A stretch of 64,000 nucleotides of DNA, taken from the NCBI GenBank assembly GCA_028752905.1, contig JAQNBH010000009.1, forward strand, positions 26,706,370-26,770,369, given 5' to 3'. The notes below the pieces were generated by a model, which saw nothing but the letters and a program-made list of their open reading frames with translations, searched no databases and was not told where the DNA came from. Shown here piece after piece: positions 11,016-23,328 of this stretch. A program made the translations under genes and the position numbers. Source of the stretch: Cladorhizidae sp. MBARI D1340-BT2 (taxonomy: Eukaryota > Porifera > Demospongiae > Poecilosclerida > Cladorhizidae). Within the stretch, counting starts at the first letter, position 1, and each line of letters begins with the position of its first letter.

Positions 11016-11713
11016 CCTGTGTGAGTAATTAGTTCTGTGCAGTTCAAAATCTCATTATAATAATATACTAGAACTTTATTTAAATCAGCTTTTTTGTTCA
11101 GCTGAGAGTAATCGAACAAGTTTGAATAAATTTAGAAGTGTACTAGTATTATGCATAATATGATGTAATGTTACATGTTTTACCTTCTTGTATGTAACCT
11201 GATATTCATCTCCCTCCTCTTGATGTTCGGACTCTCCTCACATTTGGTGAGTATTTGAATCTACAATAATCATCCCCAACATCTTGCAATGTGCATAATA
11301 CAACTACTTATTGTTGGTGGTAATAATACCCACAACTGTCTATATCTCAACTCTCTTAACATGGTGTCGTAATGCGCTCAGGATGCTACACACAAAACTA
11401 GATGCTATGGGTACATTTTCCTCTGTAAGTTAAAACTAGACCAACAACAGCTGTCTTTGCATGGAACTTGAGCTCTATGTTGAATGAGCTCTATACTGGG
11501 AGGTAGCAACAGCGAACCTAATTTCTGCTGCGTTATATGTTTAGTTTGTTCTTGCTCTAGTACAGGCAGCATCCAGCAGTGAAGCTAGATATATTTAATG
11601 GGAACTCTTAAGGGTGTGGATCTTGCTGTTCTTTTACTATTATAGTCTACTAGATAATGACAGGCTTAGATAATTTATCCACTAAAGCTTTGGATGTGGT
11701 ACTTAGCCCTTAT

Positions 11714-14700
11714 CATGGGCGTACGCAGGGGGGGTCTGCAGAACCCCCCTTTCATTTTAATGATATTCATTGGAATGTGTTTGTGTGTATTTTGCCCTCT
11801 CAGATTTCATTTCAGGCAATGGCACACTTCATTAATATAATTTTAATTAACATAGGTACATTGATAGTGTTAAATAATGTGGAAACAAAATTACAATAAC
11901 TTAGGGCTAGGCCTAGCCCTAGTCCTAGCCCTTGACCATGGTGGAGGGGAAAATGAGAACCCAACGAATGTACTTTCTAAAGAAAGCCCACAAATCCCCC
12001 ATGCAAATAAGACCAATCTGCTCAGGGTGCTCTGGTCCCACAGAGGGGCTGTCTGGTTGGTTGGACTTTGTCCTTCGACTGGTTAATGAGCTAATCATTG
12101 CACATGTAGTGAGCATTAATAGTAGTTGTGGAACTAATGAGCTACAACTCTGCCATCAAGAGCCAACGACAAAATATGGACACCAGGTCATTTTTCAAAA
12201 TAACAGCCATTGAGGATGAAGATAAGAGAAATTATTGCTAGCTATTTAGCTTGAAGCCTGTACACTTGATAAACCAATCACATTTATTCAGATTCTAGTG
12301 AACCTCAGTCTGATCTGGATCATTCTGAAATCAGTACCACTCTGGAAAGCTGACATGAAGATGAAGTTCCTATAGTTAATGAATGCTCAAGTGGAAGTGC
12401 CGAAGGACCAGAATCGTATGTTTATTATCTTCTATTGATGATGCTGATTGTTTAATACATGAGCTTTCTAGTGGTGCTAGATACTCTTTCTTATGTCACC
12501 ACGATGTACAATTGCTTAGTGTCCTTACTGGCACCTTATTACATAGCTATCACCAAAAGTTTAACATATTGTGGCTCAGTAAATATCCTTGGCTAGTCTA
12601 CAGTTCTAAGGTAGATGGTGTATTTTGTCTGCCTTGTGTTCTGTTTCTTCCATCTAACCAACGTAAAGATAAAGGTTACCTGGTAATTAAGCCTTTTTCT
12701 AACTGGATCAAGATGAGTTGCAATTTGGATAATCATGCAAAGCTTCAATACCATCGTGTTGTTTGCAGCAAGCAGATGCACAATTGAAAATCCAGTATCA
12801 CGAGTAGATGTAATGACAAGCACTGCTGTTCAAAAGGAAATTAGTGAAAAAAGGCAATACTGAGGCAAATTGTTTGAGCAATTTTTTTTTAGGCAAACAG
12901 GGTATTGCATTTCGTGGAAAGTTAGAGGAAGTTGCATCGTCAAAGAATCCTGGAAACTTTTTAGCAATGCTAAAATCTTTTGCGGGGACAGACAGTATTT
13001 TATATGAGCATCTTTATTGTACCAAGGCAAAGAATGCAACACACTTATCACCAAGGACTCAAAATGTAATTATTAATATTATGGGCTATGATATGATTCT
13101 TGCCAAAACAATATCTGAGATAAAAGAAGCAAAATATTTTTTCGTTCTAGCTGATGAGGTTTCATGTCACAATGTAGAGCATCTGCAGATATTCCTTCAC
13201 TTTGTTGATGGCCATGGTGACATTCGAGAAGAGTTAAGAGTTTGTTTCATTTGTAAAACTTGAGAGAGTCCGAGCAGCTGATGTGTACCAAATACCATTA
13301 TACAGACCTTGGAGGGGCTTGGCTTATCACTGAATGATTTGCGAGGGAAAGGGTATGATGGGGCCTCAATGATGAGTGGGGAGATAGCTGGTGTGCAGGC
13401 ATTACTTCGAGAGAAGCATCCCAAGGCATTCTACACCCATTGTGCAAGTCATTCCATAATCTGGCTATCATAAGTTCCTGTTCTGTTCCACCTATAAGGA
13501 ACTGTGTAGATCAGATAAAAGGTTTCACATTATGGATTAAGGATTCAGCTAAAAGAGAGGGCCTCCTTAAAGCAATCATTCAGAAGAGGTCTCAGATTGG
13601 CACAAAGCAGTTTTCAATAATCAACGTTTGCATTACTCGATGGGTAGAGAACATCAATGGCTGGGAGCGTTTCTGTCTATATCATCCTTTTCTAATTGAA
13701 ATGTGTGAGATAGTACTCTATGGAAATAGTGAATTTCTGAACTTTAAAGATGGTTGGACTACTGATGATAAGAAAAATGCTCTTGCATACATGAAAACGT
13801 TGGAGTCCTTTGCATTTTTGTATTCCCTAGTCACTCTCTTTAGGGATATTAAAGAAGCTGTTGTTAAATTACAAGGAAAGTGCCAAGACCTTACCTCTGG
13901 AGTGACAATAAGTACAAGACTGTTGCAATGAATTTAAAAGAGAGAGAGCAGATGTTGATAATTTTTCACAGCGTATCTTTCGGCATTGTTCTAGATGGGC
14001 AGTTCAGTCCAATATAACTATTTCGATGCCACGCACAACTCAGCGACAGCAGCATTGTCTGAATCCACTAATTCAGTTGAGGATTATTTTAAATGGGCTG
14101 TAGTCATCCCTTTTCTTGACCAAATTATACATCAAGATTTACTAAGCATACCAACCAGGTAGCTTCATTGCAATACCTATTGCCCATCCATACCACTACT
14201 TCATCCTTTGTTAATATTGAACCTGCTGTTACTTTCTATTCTGAATATCTACCAAATGTGAGTATATATACTTGATGAAGAGTTTCATCGCTGGAAGTCA
14301 AGGTGGCTACAAATTTAACCAGATGAGCGTCCTCAAACTCTGAGTGAATCGCTTAAACTCTGCTGCCTCAAAACCCTTCCAAATGTCCCTTTTGAACCTT
14401 TTTGCTACACTCCCACTCAGTTCCCGTACTTGTGGACGATCTGCTTCCACACTTCGATGTTTAAACAAGTGAGGAAAGACTCAGTGCCTTAGCATTAATA
14501 CTGGAATGGATCGATACTGTTGCAAACTTTACGTAGAACAACATCCATGCAGAATTCAATGTTAGCTTATTATTTCAGTAATTTTGTCTGTATATTTTTG
14601 AAGGTTGCTTAATAAAAATCATCTCTGTAAATATTTTTGGAGTTTCCACTATTTGTGCTGGATGGGGCATATATATTTCCCTTTTGCACTATATATCCTC

Positions 14701-14778
14701 ACCATGGCTTTCAGCCACATGATCCACATCCGACATATATACATAACCCCCCTTTTCAAAAGTCTGCATACGCCCCTG
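11714..14778 (+). mobile_element. hAT element with both ends and CTTAT target duplication
   Basis: Left end CATGGGCGTACGCAGG; right end (reverse complement) CAGGGGCGTATGCAGA, 13 of the first 15 positions identical. Both sides are flanked directly by CTTAT (11709-11713 and 14779-14783). The left end is followed by a small GC hairpin (GGGGGGTCTGCAGAACCCCCC). The interior holds a decayed hAT transposase in the same orientation. The length of 3065 bp fits an autonomous hAT. A 5-bp duplication is shorter than the usual 8 bp of hAT. Confidence 0.75.
12383..14570 (+). pseudogene. hAT transposase (ZMYM1 / TTF zinc-finger type), frameshifted
   Basis: Reads through the family order with several frame changes. 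A TTF-type zinc finger lies at 12590-12770 (YPWLVYSSKVDGVFCLPCVL, LDNHAKLQYHRVV). A DUF4371-like N-terminal part follows at 12840-13260 (FLGKQGIAFRGKLEEVA, FFVLADEVSCHNVEHLQIFL). The catalytic region is at 13310-13930 (DLRGKGYDGASMMSGEIAGV, TRWVENINGWERF). The C-terminal region runs from 14060 to about 14560 (DYFKWAVVIPFLDQIIHQDL, ERLSALALI, HAEFNV). Frame breaks occur around 12790-12845, 13260-13310, 13440 and after 13930, with further stops beyond. It lies inside terminal repeats at 11714 and 14778. Dead as a protein source. Confidence 0.75.
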
Positions 14779-15217
14779 CTTATAAGCTTCTTAAACTAGC
14801 CTTATTCCTACTAGGACAGCTTCTCAGGCTCTTCTACTTGGCACACTTGTAGATCTTGGATAGATAACCAATTAGGGAAAGTAAATTGGATGATTTTCCA
14901 CAAAAAAAATTATGGATCAGCTATATATGTAAACAGCCTCCTGTGTGATTTACTAGGTTGCTTCTATCACATTCCAAGATGCTTCCTGGCATGTTTCATG
15001 TGGAATTATTGTCCTCCTGATTTCACACTTGGGATACTATAGTGTCCCCAGAAGATGCAATGCTTTACAAGTGGGTACTGAGCAGCTGCTTGCTTTACAG
15101 CTGTACTCAAAGTTCTTTAGATAGAGGAGCTATTGATTTAGTTAAGAGCTTTGTACAGTTTGGCTATATTAGATTACAACAGATAGCAAGTTTAATTAAA
15201 TATTGTGGGGCGTAACT

Positions 15218-17095
15218 ATGGCTAAATATTGTGATACAGATAAAGTGCTGTGTATGTTGGATGATGAGATTGATGATGATTTTTATGGCTTCATAGTGAA
15301 GAATTATAGTGAGGATGATGAGGATGTTGGAGTTTGTGAGGTAGCTGATAGTGTTAGTGATGGCGTGGTTGGTGGTGTGTGTAGCTAAAGTGGTAGCAGT
15401 TCTGGTGCCAGTACTTCTTGTTCCAGTTCTTCCATCTCCTTTAGCCAGGCATCTGGGTGCACTGTTGATATGGAAGGAAAAGAGCCTTTGGAGTTTGCTC
15501 AGCTTTTTATGGACGACAATATCCTGAGGAGAGTTGTGAACGAAAAAATGTTGTATGCTGAGCAATTCATGGCTGGAAATAAAACTTACCTCTTCGATCA
15601 AGAGTCAGAGAGTGGAAAAGGTGCTCAGTCAGTGAAATGGTGAAGTTTCTTGCCCTTTATTGCCATGAGCACGGATAATAAGCATCGGATTGAGGACTAT
15701 TGGTGCAAGAAATGGCCCTTCACCAGGTCATGCTTCTCCTCTATCATGGCGGGAGACCGATTTTGTCTCGCGCTTCTTTCACCTAAATGATGGAGAGAAG
15801 ATGTACCTAGGGGTCGGCCAGGATATGATGCCCTGTTCAAAATACGGCCACTTATGGAGCATTTACTAGATAAATTCAAAACCTTTTACCAGCTGGGGAG
15901 ATAAATATCAGTCAATGAATCAATGATAGGCTTCAAGGGACGGCTGTGGTTTATCGCTATCAAGTGGGGCATGAAAGCCTATGTCCTGGCAGACGGCTCC
16001 AGTGGATATATGTACATTTGGAAGCTCTATACTGGTGAGGAAACTGTATATATATATACACACAAAATAGCCATGTAGAAAAGTACTATAATATTATATA
16101 TAATAAATATAATTCACTCATAGTCTTCCCCCCCCCCCCCCCCCCCCCACTTTTTTCTTTCTTTTTTTACTTCCTTCCTGCTCTTCTTCATTATCCCCTT
16201 TTTCCTTCCCACTTTTTTTCTTTTCAGTTCTTGTTCTTTTTGGGGGGTCTCCCAGAGAAATGAGAGCCTCTCCGCTACAGAACAACACATGACATGGTGA
16301 TGAAGCTAGTAGAAGGGATGGAGAATAAAGGACACCATTTGTACACAAGTCCAGACTTGTTCCTCACCCTAAAAAAGTAGTGGCTTCGGTGCATGTGGTG
16401 CAGTTCAGGTGAACAGGAGGGGGGGACCTGCATGTATCAAGGCCAAAGACAAAATGAAAAAGGGTGACATCAAGTATATAAGTACAAATGGTGTCCTTGC
16501 CTTGAAATGGATGGACAAGAAAGCTGTGACCATTCTGAGTACTATCCACGATGATAGCACTATAGCAAAGAGGAAGAGGACAAGGCTGTCAGCAACTGGC
16601 ATGGAGGAGGTCATAAAGCCAACAGCCATTGTCAAGTACAATAGTCACATGGGTGGGGTTGACAAATCCAATCAGCTGATGAGTTACTATACCTTCCAAC
16701 ATAGGACACAGAAATGGTGGAAACGGGCAGCTTTTCATCTCCTCAACCTGGCATTGGTAAATGCATACATGATATATAAAGGGACACCTTCGACTGGCCG
16801 AAGAGTAACACACCAGTCCTTCTTAGTGAAGGTTGCTGTTGGATTTCTTCTGGAGGCAGGCCTGACAGAAGCTCAGCTTGAAGTGTCCATCCTTCACAAT
16901 CATCCAGTGGCTGAACCAGCCAGACTTATAGGAAGGCACTACCTTCCCCCAAATAGCAATGGCAAAAGGTCCCTGTGTGCTTGCTACCTGTGCAGCAGCA
17001 AAAAAGGAAGTCAGAACTTTATTTAGATGTAAGATTTGTAAAGTAGCTTTATGTATTACACCTGGCTTTGAACTATACCTCACAAAAGTTAGTCC
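15218..17095 (+). pseudogene. piggyBac-type transposase pseudogene (PGBD-like)
   Basis: Starts at ATG 15218 with an acidic N-terminus (MAKYCDTDKVLCMLDDEIDD). It then reads in shifting frames LEFAQLFMDDNILRRVVNEK (about 15490), EDYWCKKWPFTRSCFSSIM (about 15690) and SVNESMIGFKGRLWF (about 15905). An intact C-terminal frame runs from 16409 to 17026 (KYNSHMGGVDKSNQLMSYY), with a Cys-rich tail CACYLC, CKICKVALC up to about 17090. The first catalytic Asp is Asn (VNESM rather than VDESM). The second Asp is deleted (GHHLYTSPDLF lacks the VDNF/Y part). The third Asp (GGVD) remains. About 240 bases with a C tract separate the halves at 16040-16280. No TTAA-flanked ends were found. Confidence 0.8.
16128..16148 (+). 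repeat. C21 homopolymer
   Basis: Twenty-one consecutive C residues inside the interruption of the piggyBac pseudogene. A C15 tract occurs at 41242-41256 near the intact piggyBac. Confidence 0.9.
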
Positions 17096-17339
17096 TGTGT
17101 CACTTACCATCCACATCATAACTCTTTTTTTTTCTTTTTTTCCTTCACTTTTTCTTGATTGTTTTTTCTTCCAGTAGCACAACTTTTACCAATCCTATGT
17201 ATGCAAACAACTATGACTATGAATAATATTTATAGTGGAGATGTAATATAAATGCATTGTTGCTAGATCATCCCAAAGCTAGCTGAGCTGAAATATATAC
17301 TAGCACTGGCTATAGAATACCATGGTTTGCTTGGCAGTC

Positions 17340-17990
17340 TACTAGCTACCTCCAGCGCTAGCTATTGCTCGCTATATATATATATACAACTGCCTTCTTC
17401 AAGCGCTAGCTAATTTGCTAGCTATAATGATCATCTAAAACTACCAACTTCAATCACTAGCTATAATGATCATCTAAAACTGCCAACTTCAAGTGCTAGC
17501 TCATTTGCTAGCTATAAAGATCAGCTAAAACTGCTTGTACAGTTCAAGCGCTAGCTAATTTGCTAGCTATAATGATCATCTAAATCCAACTTCAAGCGCT
17601 AGCTAATTTGCTATCTATTTAAAGATCAGCTAAAACTGCCTAGACACTTAAAGCGCTAGCTTAGCTATAATGATAATCTAAAACTGCCAACTTCTAATTT
17701 GCTAGCTATAAAGATCAGCTAAAACTGCCTATACACTTCAAGCGCTAGTTAGATATAAAGATGGCCTAAACTACTATACCTCGAGAGCTAGAAACTTTGC
17801 TATCCAAAGATGACCTACAATTATTTACTTTACTAATTAGCTAAGCTATATAAATATGATCTACAACTGTCTACTTCGAGCGCTAGCTATAAGATGACCT
17901 ACAGCTAGCTACCTTGAGCGCTACCTAAAAAGCCTATATACAACTAGCTAGCTAGCTATAAAAATGATCTAGCTAAAACTAACTTCGAGC
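17340..17990 (+). repeat. Minisatellite of about 52 bp rich in GCTAGC
   Basis: Ten or so imperfect units close to CTTCAAGCGCTAGCTAATTT followed by GCTAGCTATAATGATCATCT and AAAACTGCCAA. The palindromic GCTAGC and GATC words recur in each unit. No open frame. The 18.0-18.7 kb stretch after it has no feature I can name; a 64-codon minus-strand frame at 18397-18591 is unassigned. Confidence 0.85.
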
Positions 17991-18769
17991 ACACTATGTA
18001 ACAAACTGGTTGTTAGCTCATCCACATAATAATCTTACTTGGAGTCTAGCTTCACTTGTCTTGACATCTCTAAAGATTCTTCTAGCCTCGTGTTAGGTAG
18101 AAAGTAAGGAGATAGTCTGAATATCAATGAACACTCACCTCAACGAGCCACAGACAAAAATATATATATATAATAAAAACATCAGGTAATTTAAAAAAAC
18201 AGGTGATTCCAATAAACAGTGTCCGCGTGCAGGGGAAATTACCTGGGTAACTCCCTTCGCATTCTAAGAGTTATTAAGGATGCCAATGGGCAATATTAGG
18301 AAAGTTATGAGTAAAAAGAACATATCAACCGAATATATCTGTAAATACTTGTGTTCTTTCTTGATGTTATAACTCTACCTACCTCTTACTAGTGCCTCAA
18401 CTGCCAGGGCCATGTAGGACTTGCCAGGCTGATGGATCAGAAACCAAACCCCTCATTAACAAAGTGCTAATACAGTTAGAGGTGCTGTGAGGCCCAGCAT
18501 CTGGCCCAACCAGTAAAGCAACATATTGCCTCCATTCCTTTCCACCAATCACTGTTGCACACCATTCCCCATCATTAGCTATTGTACCCATAGTTCATAT
18601 TGAAATGTAATTACGGTACTTTATGACACTGGCAACCTGGAGTAACTGGCTAGCTGTTCTCTTAGGGTATAAATGTTCTCTATGTATGCCAAGCTCCTGC
18701 AGACTCCAGCTTTCTAGATCACTGAATCTTCCATGCTCTTCTTTGTGACTTGTGGCTGCCCCTATGCTG

Positions 18770-19380
18770 AAGCTGTGGCACAGTAGACTTTCACGTATCA
18801 GAACGTCGGATTATTCAAACTCAGTTGCATGGTAATGATCATCAATGGGAGATTTCATTAGGAAGGGCTAGAGATTTGCAGGTGAAAGTCAAATCAGTTC
18901 GCTAAGCCTGAAAAAGGAAGAGCACAGTTTTATCTAATGAGTCTTAGTTGGCTGTGCTTGGCAAGATATTTTAAGGAACCAATTGAGACTCTCACAAGAG
19001 TATGGCAGTAGAAATGCAACGATAACCAAGATCATGAACAATGAAACCAAACTTCGACAGTTAGCAGCACCATTTATAGTCAGTGGAGAGTTCAAGTCAT
19101 GTCATGAGCCTTGCTAAAGACGACCAGCTTGGAAGCACTCTATATTTCTATTTCATTCAGAAAAGGGGACAAGGCATCCAGTCTCAGTGGAATTCCATGA
19201 AAAGTTACATGAAGGAGTATCAGAAGCACACCATTTGCTAGAGGCAAACTGGCGTGATGAGATAGACCACCAAGTGTTGCAGGCAATTCTGAATCCTCCA
19301 AGACAGCACTGGTGGTTGTTAAAGGAGTGAGACATCTGGCATGCACAAAGAGGCATGAAGCAAAGAACTCTTGCATCTCA
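18770..19380 (+). pseudogene. Tigger/pogo-like transposase N-terminal remnant
   Basis: Broken frames resemble the two CENP-B-type helix-turn-helix units of pogo-superfamily transposases. LSQEYGSRNATITKIMNNET (about 18990-19050) looks like the first DNA-binding unit, and LYFYFIQKRGQGIQSQW (about 19140-19190) like the LxxWFxQKRxQGxPVS motif of the second. The catalytic domain is absent. DVSVVV-type hydrophobic signals are lacking and multiple stops are present. It could be another HTH protein; the reading depends on two short motifs. Confidence 0.4.
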
Positions 19381-19469
19381 TTTTAGTAAATAGTGTTATT
19401 GTACAGGATGTAGTAATCAACAACAATTGCTCGTATAAAATACACACAAAAATACTGTAAATGAATGAA

Positions 19470-21340
19470 TATGTGTATAAGACAGCATGGCTGCTACTGA
19501 GGATATAGCTGCTTCTCCTTCAGGAAGTAAGCTGCTCACATTCCATGGCCCTGCAGACTAAAATCGCTAATGATATTAGCAATTATTCAAACACCCGAGT
19601 CAAGTTTATAATGACTTGCTTGCTTTTCATATATCCAAAGTTTTCCCTTATCCGAACTGTAGTGTAGATCCCAATACGTTGAATGCATTTGGGTCTACAG
19701 TACCCAGATGCATCTAACCCGGCCTTGGCTGGGGACCGTCATGCAACCACTAACCATTGAATTGTCAGATATGTGCTGTCTCGAAACACAGAGAGTGGGC
19801 CTTTTTTTACCCAGAGGTTAAGCAGGGTCCTGACTGGACAGATATCTGACTTTTTCTTCCCGATCAAGAGCTGGATTCCGTGATGAAAATAGTCTATCTT
19901 CGACTGTAATAGTCATTCTTATGATGTCCTGGTAGGACGGATGCCCCACTGCAATAGTTGAGCAAGACAAGTGGCATTTTGGTTCATAGAGGCTTCTGAT
20001 AGACTGTCATTTCATTTCTCCTGATCTTGGAAAGCAACAGAGGTTAAAGCAGCATGCATCCCAATGTGTGATGTACAATGGTATGAGTGGGCCCCCCACC
20101 TCCTTTCAGCTTTATAAGAATATCAGGAGCAATTTCTGTCATTTCTCCCAACCTTGGTATGCTTCCAACCATTTGATTCCCTGCAGACTGTATTGTAGAT
20201 GTTGATGGGCAAGCTCCAAGTGGTCTTTCTTGCCATCAGCGATGTAGAGAAATCAGATTGCTGACAAGTATACTTGATGATATGATGGTTTAACCCTGAC
20301 CCAGCAATCTATGACATGAAGCTGCACGGCACCCCGTCTCTGTTGCTGAACTGCCTGAAGCCCCCCTGCAATATAAAATTCCTGGTATTTTTACGGACTA
20401 CTGCAGTATGTGACCTTGGCCATTCCTAATCAATAAGTTTCTTCACCTCTCTTTAGCCCAGTTCGGCCAGCTAGATACTAGAGTTACTTACAGTTCTTGT
20501 GAGATGACATCAGGTTCTCTGATGGCTGAAGGGACCGGGCACAGAAATATGTTACATCATTTTGGGACAGATTATCCACTGCTCTATTCTCTCTCCCAGG
20601 GATGTGCTGGCTTATAATTAGCAGATTATATTAGAGCAAAAGAAGAACAGGCTTTTCATGAGGTTCATCACATTGACAACCTTTCTACCACCTAATATCA
20701 GGATGGCCACCAATACAACACTGCTACACCAGTATTTAGCTGCTTATGCCCACCACTATTTTTTCCCATAAAGCTTGCCCAATCACTAATGGAAACAGTT
20801 CCTTCACCATGATGTGAGGGATTTTCTATGCTTGTGGTAGTTTATCTTAATACCATTGCCCTCATGACAAGAATATTCCACATCCCCATCATCGTGGGGC
20901 ATTGGAATTAAGATCACTTCCCAACACCAATCCTCCCCCTATTCTATGCTTGGACAATGCAGGCCCACCATAAAAGCTGACAGAAACTCATTCTGATCCT
21001 GGTGCTATAATGGAGCTCTCTAGCTAATGCTGGCAGGTCAGTTTCTTCTCAGGAATGATCTGCCTGATTTTATTAAGCTGCATACGTATTGTAGCCGCCC
21101 AATTATTCCAACAAATGGAGTTCTAATAATTGAAAATCATCGATAACTGAACTTCAGTGTGGAAGACCTTCAGCTATTTTTAGCTCCACATAAAATCATT
21201 GGCAATCCACTCTCCTATACTGCATTCCACTGCCACTCAAGCTAAATTTATCCAGTTCTTCATAATATCACAGATCTTGAGCTCAACATTGATATTAAGG
21301 AAAACTCTTTTTGTCTTTTGAATAGGTCTGGCCATACTCT
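19470..21340 (-). pseudogene. DIRS-type retroelement remnant: RNase H plus tyrosine recombinase
   Basis: Read on the minus strand from 21340 down. A reverse-transcriptase/RNase H connection comes first (GRLQYVCSLIKSGRSFLRRN near 21080). Next is ELFPLVIGQALWEK (near 20790), then the RNase H end SQHIPGRENRAVDNLSQND (near 20590), matching the HIPGxxNxxADxLSR signature. A tyrosine recombinase follows: HQVYLSAI, FLYIADGKKDH (20222-20280), THWDACCFNLCCFPRSGEM (about 20010-20070, with the Arg of the first catalytic box) and YEPKCHLS, HPSYQDIIRMTI (about 19900-19970). The C-terminal box near 19480-19560 is degraded. Stops occur throughout. RNase H followed by a tyrosine recombinase is diagnostic of DIRS elements as opposed to Ty3 or LINE elements. 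Confidence 0.65.
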
Positions 21341-21399
21341 CTGCTTAGACTAGAACATGCCGGACTAGTGAATGCTATATGACATCCCTCCACATTGGA

Positions 21400-22140
21400 C
21401 TAGGGATGTTGACCTATTGAAGTGCAAAGCATGTTACTTCATAGCAGCAGTCTAATATCAGTCATCAACATTACCATAGAGAAAAATCCATCGTAAGCCC
21501 AAAAGTTGTGGAGAACTCAGGTTGCAGAGCAAGTTTAATGATATTGTCACCAAACTTTGGTTTGTTTGGTCGTATACCTAACCATACACATGAGGCAATC
21601 CTAGGTCTATGATTGGTTGCCATGGATATGGACAGCGACATGATTGGTGACAGAGACAGCTAATAAGTGTTATGTTAGTAAACATTGCAGAGAGTGGAAG
21701 TTGCTGCATGGACCCAAAGAAGGCTGGTAGAAGAATAATTTTGACGCAAAATTCTTAATTTGCAGGAGATTATTAATGTTACTTTCTGTGATGGTTCTCA
21801 CGAAAAAAAGTTAGATCTTTTCTTATGTCTGGGCATTTGTGAGACGAGAACCAAATGGAAGTTTTAGACTTTCCCACAAGATGCCTCAAACTTGAGAAGT
21901 CTTGAGTTGCCCTAACTATGAAGTATTTGGGTTTGCATGCACTAGAATAAATTTAAAGTAGTATAGCCATAATAGTTAAATATTTGCTCTACATTCTCAT
22001 CACCTCACTTGCCATATGGTATAGAGTGAGGATATGCTCTTGGGAATAAAATTACCCCCAAAAAATATCCTGTATTGCTGTGCACATATTCAACATATCT
22101 GACCATGCCTTAAGGGTTTCTCCATTGTGGTTATGATGTT
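21400..22140. other. No recognised feature
   Basis: AT-rich sequence without a frame, repeat or structure I can support on either strand. Confidence 0.5.
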
Positions 22141-22149
22141 TGGAAGCTA

Positions 22150-22312
22150 ACTAACGTAAGAGCAGCAAGATACTCGTTAGGAAATTGTGGACAGCTACAG
22201 ATATTTGCAGCTATAAACAGGCCTGGTTATGCTAGTAAAACTCCTGCTGCAATGTTCTGTGAAACACATTACCCTAATGTTGAAGCTTATTACACATGCT
22301 CATAAGCTGATA
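22150..22312 (+). repeat. Family I exon-like segment, inverted copy
   Basis: Reads AARYSLGNCGQLQIFAAINR on the plus strand, continuing to EAYYTCS and a stop near 22305. It is the inverted relative of 10430-10560 and 56240-56340, at protein as well as DNA level. Confidence 0.5.
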
Positions 22313-22368
22313 TTTATTTCAAGAGCGGCACTTCATAATCGACCATATGGATGTTAACGACATGTATA

Positions 22369-22788
22369 CTAAACAACTTTTGGTGAAATAAAACATGAGA
22401 GGCAAATCAACCAGAGTTTAGAGCTGGCATAACAGTGACATCCAACAACAGTGGAGAATTGGTCAACAAGGCTTGAAAGATTGTGATCGAGCTTCAGGAC
22501 ATGCAATGCATAATTCTGAAGGTGAAAGCAGTTAATATCAAGGAAAAGAAATCCATGCATACATCCAAGCTTAGTTGAGATCTTAGAGCAGTGAAAGCAT
22601 TGTAAAGAGAGGTCAATTCTGAGTCTACCTTGCTTGATAGCTATAATAGTTGCCGAGCTATGACTTTCCTGGAGCAGTTTAATGCTTTCCTGCAGAGAGT
22701 GGAGATGCACATAAAGAGCCAATTGATTATCCATAGAGATATAGATATTACTCGTAGTATTTTGTACTATTACATTGTGTTCATCCAT
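22369..22788 (-). CDS. Unassigned 139-codon open frame
   Basis: ATG at 22788, stop at 22369. Rich in Leu, Ser, His and Cys (FHCSKISTKLGCMHGF, VVGCHCYASSKLW). No family recognised and no splice or repeat support; it may be chance. Confidence 0.15.
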   Translation of the reverse strand: MDEHNVIVQNTTSNIYISMDNQLALYVHLHSLQESIKLLQESHSSATIIAIKQGRLRIDLSLQCFHCSKISTKLGCMHGFLFLDINCFHLQNYALHVLKLDHNLSSLVDQFSTVVGCHCYASSKLWLICLSCFISPKVV

Positions 22789-23186
22789 GTTTTACTTATA
22801 TATTAACTTGCTGTATGAAAGTTCATCATTGGTGAGATTTGTTTCTAGACAACTCTCCTCAGCATTGGTCAACAATATTTACAAACATTCATTTTGGAAT
22901 TTGTGTATTGTTGTTCACCAAAAATGCTTCTCTCAAACTCTCCCCTTTTTCATGTGATGAGAGACGATAAGGTTTACAGTGAAATGTCAACTGTGACATT
23001 AATTTACAAAATAACTGGTTACATAGAGGGAAGTGAGGAGGACCATATCTTGCAACTGGAATGGTCTCAGAACTAATTCAAATTCCATTCAGTATAGATA
23101 TCAATGTATGATCAATTAAATCGAAAACTATTGTAGCTTTCAAAGTATTCTCAGTTGACATTGTAGATATAACTTTCTAGATTATT

Positions 23187-23328
23187 AACTTAAATTTGCT
23201 CATTTGAAATTCCTTCTAACCTCAATCAGGAATAATAAGATGCTAAGATTCGTATGAGTCTTAGCATCTCATTGTTCCTGATGAAGGCTAGAGCATTAGC
23301 CAGAATGTTGAGTGGGTAAATTTAAGTT
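23187..23328 (+). ncRNA. Hammerhead-like three-way junction, probably a retroelement ribozyme relic
   Basis: Three nested helices can be drawn. The closing helix pairs AACTTAAATTTGCTCA (23187-23202) with TGGGTAAATTTAAGTT (23313-23328), extended by CTCAA (23221-23225) with TTGAG (23308-23312). Helix I is a 22-bp hairpin, 23227-23280, with two non-Watson-Crick pairs. Helix II is GGCTA/TAGCC (23286-23290, 23297-23301). The joining strand between helices I and II is CTGATGA (23278-23284), the hammerhead core word. After helix II comes GAATG where GAAAC is expected, and the cleavage-side base pairing is shifted. Penelope-like retroelements are known to carry such motifs. Activity is doubtful. Confidence 0.45.

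Noticed and set aside
15203..17177. The piggyBac copy at 15-17 kb as a domesticated gene
   Set aside because: First catalytic Asp is Asn, the second is deleted, and several frameshifts break the N-terminal half; decay is the simpler reading.
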